From: Paenibacillus beijingensis
GTDB lineage: Bacteria; Bacillota; Bacilli; Paenibacillales; Paenibacillaceae
Length of the DNA stretch: 64,000 bases
Direction of reading: 5' to 3'
NCBI RefSeq assembly: GCF_000961095.1
Contig: NZ_CP011058.1
Location: 1,579,001-1,643,000, forward strand
The notes below the pieces were generated by a model, which did no database searches, had not been told where the DNA came from, and saw only the letters and a list, made by a program, of their open reading frames with translations. Numbering within the stretch: position 1 is the first letter of the stretch; each line of letters opens with the position of its first letter. Positions 25,887 to 35,283 of the stretch are shown here, piece after piece. The position numbers and the translations under genes were made by a program.

Positions 25887-26954
25887 ATGAGCACCACGAT
25901 GACAACACCGATGCCGCTTGAAGGATCTTTTTCCCCGGACTTGCTCCCGCTTCCGGCCCCTGCGCAACTGCCTGAAGGTCCGGCCCCCGCTACCACCCGT
26001 AATTTTACCCGTCATAAGCATGCGTTCGTCGCTTTAATGTCGGCGTTAATGGCGCTTGTAGTATTGACCGTTGTCGCTTTTCACGGCTATATCGCTTGGA
26101 TGGTCGCTTATCCTTATGTTGCGCCTCTTACTTCTAATCCGAAGCTGGCCAAAAATCTCGATTATACCGATGTGACGTTTCCGAGCATGAGCGGCCGCAC
26201 GACGGTAGGCGGCTGGTACATCCCCGCTTCCAAAGCCGGCAGCGGCACGAAGCAATCGGAACGAACGATTGTCTTCAGCCACGGTTACGGGGCGAACCGC
26301 GAAGAAACGTGGGTGCCGATGTACGATTTGGCCAATCTGCTTCATAAGCTCCATTATAATGTGCTGATGTTCGATTACGGCTACGCCTCAGCGAAATATA
26401 AAGCGCCGGCGACGGGAGGATACGAAGAATCCCAGCAGCTGCTCGCCGCCGTGAAGTACGCCCGCGACCACGGGTCCAAAGAAGTCGTCGTTTGGGGCTT
26501 CTCGATGGGAGCCGGAACCGCGCTGCAGGCGGCGCTGCAAACGAACCAAATCGATGCGCTGGTTCTTGACAGCCTGTTTCTGCCGAGCCCGGACTCGCTG
26601 TTTGAGAATGTGAGGCAAATCATCGATTTGCCGCGTTTTCCGTCCCTTCCGATGATTGAGAAATTGCTGCCGCTCTGGACCGGGGTCGATTTCAACAAAA
26701 TTCCCGCTTCTTCCGTACAGAGCACGTCTTATGATATTCCGATTTTTATTATGCACGGCACGAAGGACGCCAAAGCTTCCTATGCGACCGCCGAGGCGAT
26801 CGCAAGCAAGCAGACCAATCCCCTCTCCCGGGAATGGATCGTAAACGGCGGCAGCCATGAGCTGCTGTTCCGGGAGCATCCGAAAGAATATATTCAGCGA
26901 GCCGCCCTGTTTCTGAGCCAGGTCAACCAGTCGCTCGACGCGGACAATTCGTAA
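25887..26954 (+). CDS. Membrane-anchored alpha/beta hydrolase
   Basis: A 355-residue serine hydrolase. After ~45 residues that include a proline-rich segment there is one membrane span (AFVALMSALMALVVLTVVAF), then the hydrolase domain: oxyanion region FSHGYGANREETW, nucleophile elbow GFSMG, acid region MHGTKDAK and histidine in NGGSHELLF. This is the YqkD/BEM46-like pattern; substrate unknown. The start is ATG 25887 behind AAGGGGGA; the longer frame from 25803 lacks a site. The catalytic domain is probably outside the cytoplasm or membrane-attached; orientation is not certain. Confidence 0.88.
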   Translation: MSTTMTTPMPLEGSFSPDLLPLPAPAQLPEGPAPATTRNFTRHKHAFVALMSALMALVVLTVVAFHGYIAWMVAYPYVAPLTSNPKLAKNLDYTDVTFPSMSGRTTVGGWYIPASKAGSGTKQSERTIVFSHGYGANREETWVPMYDLANLLHKLHYNVLMFDYGYASAKYKAPATGGYEESQQLLAAVKYARDHGSKEVVVWGFSMGAGTALQAALQTNQIDALVLDSLFLPSPDSLFENVRQIIDLPRFPSLPMIEKLLPLWTGVDFNKIPASSVQSTSYDIPIFIMHGTKDAKASYATAEAIASKQTNPLSREWIVNGGSHELLFREHPKEYIQRAALFLSQVNQSLDADNS

Positions 26955-27109
26955 TCTAAACCGGCAGCGTTCGCAAATTAGAGGATAACTTGACACGGCA
27001 CTGCGCTGCATGGCAGCGGTTGATTGCTGAAGATGAAGCACGGCATAAGCCGATCTTCCCCCGAATATAGTGGTAATGGTGTATTCGGACGCGAAGGGAG
27101 GCCTTTGTC

Positions 27110-28315
27110 GTGCTTTTTGTTTATGGTTCCCGGATGCCGCTGAGGCTGTTGGAAGAAATAAGAGAGTGGAAAACGCAGGAAAAAGAACATATGGACGTCA
27201 TCCAAAAGGCCGTTCCCCGCTTGGAGCCGGCCTATTTGGCGCTGCTGCGCTCATGGAGAACGGTGTTCGAGAAAACGGAGCAGCGTGCAGGCGCTTGGCT
27301 CGAAGCCGCCGTCGCTGCGCAGGCTAGGAATGCCGCCCCAACTTTCGGCGATCTGCGAAGCGGAACGGATGCGCTGCTGCAGGCGGCGGCCCTCCAGTCG
27401 CAGACGTTCGCCTTGCAGCTGATGCAGATCGTGGGCGGCAGCGCCGTTTTAAAGGCGGATGGGGCAGCGCGCTCGGTCGTGCTGCATGCGCTGCGGGAAT
27501 CAACGTATTACTTGGGCAAGATGGAAGCGATCGAGCATGCCCGGAATCAAGGCGTGGATCCGCACACGGATCCGGCAGCGGAAAAGGGCGGTATACCTAC
27601 CGCCGGATTGCCTGGAATCGGAGACGGCAGCGGCATTTTGGCTTATGAGCATAATTTGGACCTGATAGGCGTGGAAGAGCGCGAATCCCGCAAACCGGTG
27701 CCGATCGGCGGGCATACGCTCCCTCCGCTGCCCTACCCTTACAACGCGCTGGAGCCGTATATCGACGAGGCCACGATGAGGATTCATCACGATAAGCACC
27801 ATCAAAGCTATGTCGACGGACTGAATAAAGCGGAAAAAGAACTGCAGCAGGCGCGACAGAGCGGCGACTTTTCGCTTGTTCGCCACTGGGAGTGCGAGCT
27901 TGCCTTCAACGGAGCGGGGCATTATTTGCACACGTTGTTCTGGAACGTCATGTCACCTCAAGGCGGCGGCCGGCCGGTAGATGAGCTTGCCGATGAAATC
28001 GACCGCAGCTTCGGCAGCTACGAGGCGTTCAAGAAGCAGTTCAGCGAAGCGGCTGCCAAGGTACAGGGGGGCGGCTGGAGCATTCTCGTCTGGAGCCCGC
28101 GCAGTCAAAGGCTGGAAGTGCTGACCGCAGAGAAGCATCAAAACCTGTCCCAATGGGACATCGTCCCGGTTCTTCCGCTTGACGTATGGGAACACGCTTA
28201 TTACCTCAAGCACCAAAATAAAAGGGCCGACTACATCAAAGACTGGTGGAACGTCGTCAACTGGCCGTATGTAAATGAACGGTTTCACAAGGCGAAGACG
28301 CTCGTATGGGATTGA
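27110..28315 (+). CDS. Fe/Mn superoxide dismutase with a long N-terminal extension
   Basis: The C-terminal ~200 residues are a full Fe/Mn superoxide dismutase: MRIHHDKHHQSYVDGLN and NGAGHYLHTLFW carry two metal histidines, and DVWEHAYYLKH carries the metal Asp and last His. The first ~195 residues form a separate helical region rich in Glu and Ala (KTQEKEHMDVIQKAVPRLEP), resembling the extended form known from some Bacillus SodF-like proteins; its role is unknown. The start is GTG 27110 with GGGAGG upstream. A second, short superoxide dismutase is encoded at 44010. Confidence 0.9.
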   Translation: MLFVYGSRMPLRLLEEIREWKTQEKEHMDVIQKAVPRLEPAYLALLRSWRTVFEKTEQRAGAWLEAAVAAQARNAAPTFGDLRSGTDALLQAAALQSQTFALQLMQIVGGSAVLKADGAARSVVLHALRESTYYLGKMEAIEHARNQGVDPHTDPAAEKGGIPTAGLPGIGDGSGILAYEHNLDLIGVEERESRKPVPIGGHTLPPLPYPYNALEPYIDEATMRIHHDKHHQSYVDGLNKAEKELQQARQSGDFSLVRHWECELAFNGAGHYLHTLFWNVMSPQGGGRPVDELADEIDRSFGSYEAFKKQFSEAAAKVQGGGWSILVWSPRSQRLEVLTAEKHQNLSQWDIVPVLPLDVWEHAYYLKHQNKRADYIKDWWNVVNWPYVNERFHKAKTLVWD

Positions 28316-28421
28316 ATGACCCTATTTCGCCCATTAGTTTCGAATACTTGCTGTCCTATTCCTCCGCTATTATCAGGGGGCGGACAGTGGTTTATAATGG
28401 GCGAAGAGGAGGTGCGTGATC

Positions 28422-29366
28422 ATGATGGACAAGCCGGCTGTCGAAACATACGGGGAACCGTTCCATTCGGACGACCGGTCTGTGACGCTGACGACGCCAA
28501 GCGAGTTCAGTTATACCGAAACTCTCATGTATCTCTCGCGGTCGGCCGCCGAATGTCTGCATTACGTTGAAGGCCGCAGCGTTTATAAGCTGCTTGAAAT
28601 GGAACGGGAGCCGGTGCTTATTGAAATTAGCGAACAGGACTCCTCTTCCATTCGAATCCGATTTGCGGACAGAGCGCCCCTAAGCCGGGCGGCATGCGGT
28701 CAAGCTGCGAATTATGTACGGGAGTGGTTCGATCTGCACACCGATCTGGCCCCATTCTACCGGATGGCGAAAGACGATCCGCTGCTCGGAAGGCTCGCCT
28801 CCGATTATGTTGGCCTGCGCATTATCGGCGTTCCCGACTTGTTCGAGGCGCTCATCTGGGCGGTGCTTGGACAGCAGGTCAACCTGAGCTTCGCTTATAC
28901 GCTAAAAAAGCGTTTCGTGCAAACGTTCGGCAGATACACCCAGTGGAACGGACGGCAATACTGGCTGTTTCCGAAACCAAGCGACATCGCCGCCCTCGCG
29001 GTCGACGAGCTGAAGAAGCTGCAGTTTACGGGCAAGAAAGCCGAGTACATCATCGGAATCGCCCGGCTCATGGAAACCGGTGCGCTCTCCAAGGATGGGC
29101 TGATGGCATCCGGAGATTTCAGAGCTGCCGAGCGGCGGCTGCTTGAGATCCGCGGCATCGGGCCGTGGACGGCGCATTACGTGCTGATGCGCTGCTTGCG
29201 CGATCCTTCGGCGTTTCCGATCGGCGATGCAGGTCTGCAAAACGCGCTGAAGCAGCTGCTTCAGCTGCCGCAAAAGCCGCCGGCGGACGAAATCCGCCGG
29301 CTCTTCGTGCCATGGCGGAGCTGGGAGGCCTACGCCGTCTTCTATTTATGGCGAAGCCTGGTATAA
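28422..29366 (+). CDS. alkA: DNA-3-methyladenine glycosylase II (AlkA-like)
   Basis: Base-excision repair glycosylase of 314 residues. An N-terminal AlkA_N-like domain (residues 1-120) precedes the HhH-GPD domain: LIWAVLGQQVNLSFAYTLK, hairpin LLEIRGIGPWTAHYVLMRC, and catalytic Asp in FPIGDAGLQNAL. The start is ATG 28422 with AGGAGG nine bases upstream. It removes alkylated purines such as 3-methyladenine. It converges on the glycosyltransferase gene 4 bp away. Confidence 0.92.
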   Translation: MMDKPAVETYGEPFHSDDRSVTLTTPSEFSYTETLMYLSRSAAECLHYVEGRSVYKLLEMEREPVLIEISEQDSSSIRIRFADRAPLSRAACGQAANYVREWFDLHTDLAPFYRMAKDDPLLGRLASDYVGLRIIGVPDLFEALIWAVLGQQVNLSFAYTLKKRFVQTFGRYTQWNGRQYWLFPKPSDIAALAVDELKKLQFTGKKAEYIIGIARLMETGALSKDGLMASGDFRAAERRLLEIRGIGPWTAHYVLMRCLRDPSAFPIGDAGLQNALKQLLQLPQKPPADEIRRLFVPWRSWEAYAVFYLWRSLV

Positions 29367-29369
29367 TCG

Positions 29370-30656
29370 TCAGCGAGATTCGGCGAGCCCCACCAGCTCT
29401 TGCGCCGTTCTTTCAAGCGCATTGCAGGACTGAAATTCCTTGGACAACCGCTGCACGTTTTCCTTATAGGACGAGGTGTGCAGCACTTCTCTTACCGCAC
29501 GCAGCACCTGGTCCTTCGTCGGACGTCCCGTTTTCAGATTGATGCCCACCCCCGCCCACTCCACCCGCGCGCATACTTCCGGTTTATCCTCGGATTTTCC
29601 GGCCGCAACGAGCGGGACGGCAGAATGAATCGCCATTTGAACGCCGCCGTACCCGGCATTGGTAACCATCACATCCACATGGGGGAGCAGCTCGTGATGA
29701 GGAATGAATTTCTCCAATCTTACATTGTTCGGAAGCGGTATATCGACCATCTCGAGCGGTTTGCCTCCGGTCGTCGCAACGACCAACATATCTTCGGATG
29801 CGAGCGCTTCAATCGTCGGGATCAGCAATTGATGAAAGTCGGCGTTGGCAATCGTCCCCTGTGTCACATGCACGACCGGACGATGCTCCTTCATCTCCTC
29901 CCACCAGATTGGAGGGGTGAAGTCCTGCGGTTTCGCCGGCAAATAAGGGCCAACGAAAGTGACGTTCTGCGGCAGATCGCTGCGCGGGTATTCGAAGGAG
30001 GGGCAGGTGCCCTGAATAAACAAATCGCTGAGCGCCGCCGGCGCATCCAAATAAAAGCACGGCAGCTTCGGAGCCCCCAATCGAGTCAGCAGCGCGTTCA
30101 CGTGCTTCTGTACGTCCGCAAACACCATATTTTGCACAAAACCATTCAGCAAGCGGTTCCGGATCCGGCCCAGCGGCGTAGCGCTCGGCTGCAGCCCAAA
30201 TCCGAATGGAGCGGCGTCCCTGCTGCTGAGCGTCAAGGGCAGGATGCCGTATACGGCGCTTTTGGGCGCTCTGCCCCTCAGCTTCATCGGCATCATGCCG
30301 GCAAAAGCCGAATCCATCACGACCGCATCGGCGGGATATTCCTCCAGAATGCGACCCAGATCCGCGTCGAACCCGACCATTTCGTCAAAAAAGATATGCT
30401 TCATATCAAACTTAAGCTGGTTTAGCCCATTCAGCTTGCCTCTTCCCGGAAACGCCTCATTCAAATCGCCGTCGTCATAATCCTTGGCCGCCTGCACCTT
30501 CGTAAAACGGGCGCCGGTTGCTTCGATTTTACCCTGGTACTTCGAGGTGCTGTACCAGAGAACCTCGTGTCCCATTTCCACCAGCCTGCGGGCAATCGGC
30601 AGTCCCGGACTGATATGACCGTGAATCGGTACAACCGTGAACAAAAATTTCGCCAT
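29370..30656 (-). CDS. MGT-family UDP-glycosyltransferase
   Basis: A 428-residue GT1 glycosyltransferase of the macrolide type (YjiC-like). The N-terminal acceptor domain begins FLFTVVPIHGHISPGLP, with the catalytic His in GHISP; the C-terminal donor domain has HVTQGTIAN and the nucleotide-sugar motif region FIPHHELLPHVDVMVTNAGYGG. Start ATG 30656 follows GGGAG; a second ATG at 30671 is less well supported. The acceptor could be a macrolide, a flavonoid or another small molecule; there is no biosynthetic cluster around it. Confidence 0.9.
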   Translation of the reverse strand: MAKFLFTVVPIHGHISPGLPIARRLVEMGHEVLWYSTSKYQGKIEATGARFTKVQAAKDYDDGDLNEAFPGRGKLNGLNQLKFDMKHIFFDEMVGFDADLGRILEEYPADAVVMDSAFAGMMPMKLRGRAPKSAVYGILPLTLSSRDAAPFGFGLQPSATPLGRIRNRLLNGFVQNMVFADVQKHVNALLTRLGAPKLPCFYLDAPAALSDLFIQGTCPSFEYPRSDLPQNVTFVGPYLPAKPQDFTPPIWWEEMKEHRPVVHVTQGTIANADFHQLLIPTIEALASEDMLVVATTGGKPLEMVDIPLPNNVRLEKFIPHHELLPHVDVMVTNAGYGGVQMAIHSAVPLVAAGKSEDKPEVCARVEWAGVGINLKTGRPTKDQVLRAVREVLHTSSYKENVQRLSKEFQSCNALERTAQELVGLAESR

Positions 30657-30728
30657 TCGAATCGCTCCCATCCCATCAGGGTCAGCTCATATTTAACTTC
30701 AGCCTTGCAATTCCTTCACTGCAGGGAC

Positions 30729-30764
30729 AAAAAATGCCGTCAAGAAACATCTCCTGACGGCATT
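30729..30764 (-). terminator. Terminator of the Nudix gene
   Basis: Arms AATGCCGTCA (30733-30742)/TGACGGCATT (30755-30764) followed on the minus strand by TTTTTT. Confidence 0.85.
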
Positions 30765-30794
30765 CATGCTGCGATATTTTGCCATGCTTCAAGC

Positions 30795-31412
30795 TTAATC
30801 GAGAATAACGCTTTTGTGCGGAATTTTCAGAAATTCGAACATCGTTCGGATTTGCTCTTCCGTGTTGCGCCCGAGTGAGAGCTCCGGCAGCTTATCCTCT
30901 TCGAAAAACGCGACCGCGCTCGTTTCCACCCCGCCGGCCGCTTGTCCGCCGACGATTTCGCACTCAATAAATAGCTTGTAAATATGAAAAGGGTCCGGCG
31001 GATGACCGTGAAATTTCTTGTCCAATACCGCGAGCAGCCTGACCGGCGCGACATCGAATCCGGCCTCTTCCTTGATTTCTTTCACCGCGACTTCGGACGG
31101 CGAATAGCCGATATCGGCCCAGCCGCCCGGCAGCGACCAGGCGCCGTCCAGCTTCTCGCGAACGAGCAGCACTCTATCGTCCTTGAAGACGACGCCGCGA
31201 ATATCGACCTTCGGGGTGGCATAGCCTTCATCGCTTGCAAACGCAAGCTTGATTTCGTCCTTGCCGACGAGCATGTAATTGGCCAGCATATCGATGCTGA
31301 TTTCCCTTAGCGCCTCGTACCGTTCAATATCGTACACGTCTTTGGCGTAGGTCAGACCCGTTTGCGCAATCGCTTGAATCTGTTTCGCCCATTCCAAACC
31401 TTTTATTTCCAT
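30795..31412 (-). CDS. Nudix hydrolase with NUDIX_N domain
   Basis: A 205-residue hydrolase. The N-terminal helical domain (residues 1-55, LEWAKQIQAIAQTGLTYAKD) is of the NUDIX_N type; the Nudix box near residues 100-122 reads GWADIGYSPSEVAVKEIKEEAGF, split by position as G-x5-E-x7-(V)KEIKEEAG, close to consensus. Members with this layout include ADP-ribose pyrophosphatases and housecleaning enzymes; the substrate is not readable here. Monocistronic with its own terminator. The 284 bp upstream (31413-31696) hold only a hairpin GGGAAAGA..TCTTTCCC and no gene I can support. Confidence 0.92.
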   Translation of the reverse strand: MEIKGLEWAKQIQAIAQTGLTYAKDVYDIERYEALREISIDMLANYMLVGKDEIKLAFASDEGYATPKVDIRGVVFKDDRVLLVREKLDGAWSLPGGWADIGYSPSEVAVKEIKEEAGFDVAPVRLLAVLDKKFHGHPPDPFHIYKLFIECEIVGGQAAGGVETSAVAFFEEDKLPELSLGRNTEEQIRTMFEFLKIPHKSVILD

Positions 31413-31696
31413 TCAACCGCCCTCTTTTCGGACAAATGATGAAATCGGACACGCGCTTGAATGTATTCGCTTATTTTCCATTCCATTCCTGTCTCCAAAC
31501 AATATCGAATTTAAATTTAATTCATATTGGAGATGTATGCTTCACGGGTAAAATAAAAATTAGCGGATATGCCAGAGGTATGCCGTAGGAGAGATGATTA
31601 AGATTGAAGACGGATCAGCCTCGGGAAAGACATGCAGCTTCGAACGTCGGTCGCAGCCGGCATCTCTTTCCCGCCTGATCGCTTTGGTGGTTGTTT

Positions 31697-33370
31697 TTAC
31701 TTGGTGCTTAGCCGATAAACTCTCGCTTCATACGGTCGTAACGACATTTTTCGGACGCTGCTTGCGGGATCGGTCTCATAATTGGCCAGCAACAGCTCCG
31801 AGAAGGAATATTTAATGTCTTTCGGCAGGCTAAATACAGTCTCTACCGCAAACAGATTGGTAATAACAAGCAGCTTCTCATCACCGAGCGTCCTTGTATA
31901 AGCATAAATATGCTTATGGTTCGGCAGGATGAGATCATAGGTCCCGTAGACGGCGCTCAAATATTCTTTCCGCAGCCGGATCATCGTTCGATAATAATGG
32001 TAAATGGATCGGGAGTCTAGGACAGCCCGCTTGACATTGATTTCCTTATAATTCGGATTCACCTTTAACCAAGGCGTGCCGGAAGTAAATCCGGCTTGAT
32101 CGGTGTCATCCCACTGCATCGGCGTTCGCGAATTGTCGCGGCCGTTCTTCCAGATGATCGGCATAATTTCATCATGCGTTTTTCCGTTTTCCGTTTCAAT
32201 CTGGTACAGATTTTTGATCGCCACATCGTTGTAATCGTCAATCGACGGAAATTGCACGTTGGTCATCCCGATTTCTTGCCCTTGATAAATAAAAGGCGTT
32301 CCCTCCATGAAAAAATACATGGTCGCCAGCGCTTTTGCGGACGGGTCCCAATAGGTCCCGTCATCGCCCCACGTGGAGACGGAGCGCGGCTGGTCATGAT
32401 TTTCGAGAAACAGCGCATTCCATCCGAAGCCTTCAAGACCTTTCTGCCATCTGGTGAGCGTTTTCCGGAGCGCTTGGATATCCAAACCGCCGCCCACGCT
32501 TGTACTCCAAAGCCCTAAATGCTCAAATTGGAAAATCATATTGAATTTCCCTTGCTGCTCCCCTACCCATAATTCCGCATCCTGGACGCTTACCCCGTTC
32601 GCTTCGCCGACCGTCATAATGTCATAGTTATCAAACGTTTCCCGCTTTAACTCATCCAGAAAATCTTGAATGCCTTCGCGGTTCATATGCCCCTCGAACG
32701 AGGGTACATAGAGCAGCTCCTGCGGATTCGGCAAGTCCGGGAAACCCGGCACTTTCTTGATATGGGAAATCGCGTCGACCCGAAAACCGTCGATTCCTTT
32801 ATCAAGCCACCAGTTGACCATCCCATACAGATCTTGACGCACATTTGGATTTTCCCAATTTAAGTCCGGCTGTTTTCTCGAGAAAATATGCATAAAATAT
32901 TGACCGGTCAGCTCATCGAATTCCCAGGCCGGGCCGCCGAATATACTCTCCCAGTTGTTTGGCTCCGCCCCGTTTTTCGGATCGGCCCAAATGTAATAGT
33001 CGCGTTTCGGATTGCTTTTACTCGAGCGCGATTCGATGAACCAAGGATGCTCGTCGGACGTATGGTTGATGACCAAATCCAGAATGAGCTTCATTCCCCG
33101 TTCATGAACGTCGCTCAGAAGCCGGTCAAAATCGTCCATCGTTCCGAACTCGTGCATAATGTCCTGATAATCGGAAATGTCGTATCCGTTATCATCGTTC
33201 GGCGATTTGAAAATCGGACAAATCCAAATGACGTCAATCCCCAAGTCTTGCAAATAATCAAGCTTGGAAAGGATACCTTGAATATCGCCAATGCCGTCCC
33301 CGTTGCTGTCCATAAAACTCCGAGGATAAATTTGATAGGCTACCGCTTCTTTCCACCATTTTCTTTCCAC
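31697..33370 (-). CDS. GH13 alpha-glucosidase / oligo-1,6-glucosidase
   Basis: Cytoplasmic glycoside hydrolase acting on short alpha-glucans. Conserved GH13 regions: DLVINHTSDEHPWF, nucleophile Asp in GFRVDAISHI, acid Glu in MTVGEANGV, and the third Asp in LENHDQPR. With start GTG 33370 the protein has 557 residues, the usual length; the frame is open to an ATG at 33451, but that adds 27 residues unlike the family. The residue after the nucleophile is Ala, where isomaltases usually have Val, so alpha-1,4 activity is possible (inference). No sugar transporter is adjacent. Confidence 0.9.
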   Translation of the reverse strand: MERKWWKEAVAYQIYPRSFMDSNGDGIGDIQGILSKLDYLQDLGIDVIWICPIFKSPNDDNGYDISDYQDIMHEFGTMDDFDRLLSDVHERGMKLILDLVINHTSDEHPWFIESRSSKSNPKRDYYIWADPKNGAEPNNWESIFGGPAWEFDELTGQYFMHIFSRKQPDLNWENPNVRQDLYGMVNWWLDKGIDGFRVDAISHIKKVPGFPDLPNPQELLYVPSFEGHMNREGIQDFLDELKRETFDNYDIMTVGEANGVSVQDAELWVGEQQGKFNMIFQFEHLGLWSTSVGGGLDIQALRKTLTRWQKGLEGFGWNALFLENHDQPRSVSTWGDDGTYWDPSAKALATMYFFMEGTPFIYQGQEIGMTNVQFPSIDDYNDVAIKNLYQIETENGKTHDEIMPIIWKNGRDNSRTPMQWDDTDQAGFTSGTPWLKVNPNYKEINVKRAVLDSRSIYHYYRTMIRLRKEYLSAVYGTYDLILPNHKHIYAYTRTLGDEKLLVITNLFAVETVFSLPKDIKYSFSELLLANYETDPASSVRKMSLRPYEARVYRLSTK

Positions 33371-33507
33371 TGCTTCTGCCCCCACGTCTCGTATGTCGAT
33401 TTTTGAACTAGCTGCTCCTTTATTTAAGCAGAACGGCTTTAAGTTGTGCAACAGTTCAATTTATGGGAGCGTATACTTTCGATTAAGTTAAGGGAGTGAA
33501 AACTGCA

Positions 33508-33711
33508 TTACAATAGAAATTCGTATTGCCGTTTACCGTGCAATATACGCCTGATCTGAACTACATCCCCCACGACCACATAAAACACGAGGTAACTTTG
33601 CACCACGAGCACACGGTACCCTTTGGCCCGAAGAACAGGATTTTTCATCAACGGATACCGAAATGGCAACTCCGCAAGTGATGCCACATGCTCCACGATT
33701 TCATCGTACAA
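33508..33711 (-). pseudogene. RelE/ParE-type toxin remnant
   Basis: The 67 residues (MYDEIVEHVASLAELPFRY, LRAKGYRVLVVQSYLVFY, IRRILHGKRQYE) match the C-terminal two thirds of ParE/RelE toxins of the plasmid-stabilisation family, including the final Arg-rich strand. The first ~35 residues expected in the family are missing and no antitoxin gene precedes it. It lies at the edge of an AT-rich patch. Most likely a decayed toxin rather than an active one. Confidence 0.7.
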
Positions 33712-33835
33712 CTTGTTATAGCATAATTATGAGTAAATTATGTGCCATATTGTGAGCGAATGTTTAGTTTCTGCATACAAAATAGGCTCACTCCAACTGC
33801 AAACAAGTGGAATAAGCCTTTACAGTAACGCTCGA

Positions 33836-34168
33836 TCACCCAATCGGTGTTCCATCAGGCAGTTTGAAATCAGGTTTTAACAGGACTACATCCCCCTTTT
33901 CGGGTATTCCTCCAAGAACTAATACCTCTGAGTCAAACCCGGCTATACGACGCGGAGGAAAATTGACTACCCCTATTACTTGCTGCCCTATAATATCTTC
34001 AGCCGTATATCTTTTTGTAATTTGTGCACTAGACGTTTTTATTCCGATTTCTTGTCCAAAATCAATCTCAAGTTTGATAGCAGGTACTTTCGCCTTTGCG
34101 AAAAACTCAGCTTTAATAATTGTTCCAACACGAATATCCAGTTTCAAAAAATCATCAATCGTTGCCAT
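33836..34168 (-). CDS. csaA: CsaA-like chaperone, tRNA-binding fold
   Basis: A 110-residue protein with the EMAP/tRNA-binding OB fold: FLKLDIRVGTIIKAEFFAKAK, KLEIDFGQEIG, SAQITKRY and VVNFPPRRIAGF. Length and motifs match B. subtilis CsaA, a protein-export-related chaperone. The start is ATG 34168 with GAGGTG nine bases upstream; a GTG at 34180 lies inside that site. GC content is visibly lower than in genes outside 33.5-36.2 kb. Confidence 0.93.
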   Translation of the reverse strand: MATIDDFLKLDIRVGTIIKAEFFAKAKVPAIKLEIDFGQEIGIKTSSAQITKRYTAEDIIGQQVIGVVNFPPRRIAGFDSEVLVLGGIPEKGDVVLLKPDFKLPDGTPIG

Positions 34169-34215
34169 TTTAACATTCACCTCATCTATTGTCTTTTCTT
34201 AAAATTACACACGAA

Positions 34216-35126
34216 TCAATTTGAATTATAATTAGCAACTGAATCGTTTAAGGATTGTGACCAAAAATACATACCCATGCCCAGTAATGTCATCAATCCA
34301 CCTATGAATTGAAAGATAGAGATTGTTTCTCCCAAGAATAAATAAGCGAGAATTATTGCTAAAACAGGCTCTCCAATAATACCTACAGAAACCGTAGTTG
34401 CGCCTATAGATTTTAACAACAGATTAAAAATATATTGCCCAAAAATAGTTGGGATTACCGCGAGTAAAACGAAATATGTCCAATCCGAAGCGTCATATTC
34501 GATCAAAATGATATTATTTAACAAACTGTAGACTAGCATGACGCTCCCACCTAGAAAAAAACAATAACACTGTATAAATTCGCGTCTATTTTGTGGCTTA
34601 CTTTTTGACCTGCCAGCATATATGCTGAAACCAAGATGGTTCCTAATAAGGATAATCCATCTCCCATTAACGCCTCCCGCGAAACCCCGATGTCTCCCCA
34701 AGCTATAATTACTGAACCTAAAAGAGCAGCAATCAAACAAAGAATTGTTAATACGTTGGTTCGTTCTCTAAACATAAAGTATGAACCAATCATTACAAAT
34801 AACGGTTGTAAAGATAAGATGACCATGGAGCTCGCAACTGAGGTATAGACTAAAGATTCCATCCAACATAAGAAGTATAACCCGAGAAATAGACCGGCTA
34901 AAAAAACGGTACTCCAATCTTTTTTGTTCATCTCTGAGGATCGGAGAGTTTTCCAAGGTACAAAAGGAAGCATAATGATTACGGATATATACAATCTGTA
35001 CATCCCAGCCACAGAGGTTGGAGTATCTGAGGATTTTATCATGATGGAAGAGATCGAAACAGACAGTATGCTGATGAAAAGCAAAATATACGGATGAAAC
35101 GGTAACGACGATTGATTTATTTTCAC
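34216..35126 (-). pseudogene. EamA-family (DMT) transporter with a frameshift at a T7 run
   Basis: The first part (GTG 35126, GGAGG upstream, to 34551) gives about five membrane spans, starting MKINQSSLPFHPYILL, and stops at TAG right after YSVIVFF. The -1 frame continues FFLGGSVMLVYSLLNN, then more spans and the second EamA motif (GATTVSVGIIGEPVLAIILA), to 34216. Joined, this is a normal ~300-residue, ten-span exporter. The break is a run of seven T on the minus strand at 34555-34561 with codons GTT-TTT-TTC; one more T restores the frame. Divergent from an AraC regulator that may control it. Confidence 0.85.
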
Positions 35127-35283
35127 ATGTACGCCTCCAAAATGTCTTATCCAATCGTCTGTGCACAGGATTGTAATGATAAGCCGAAGATCTGATATAA
35201 TAATATCACCACTTTTATTTTATTTGTGTAACTATATCTTTAATTTATATAGAAATATCGTCATAAGAAAGGACTTCGCTAAA

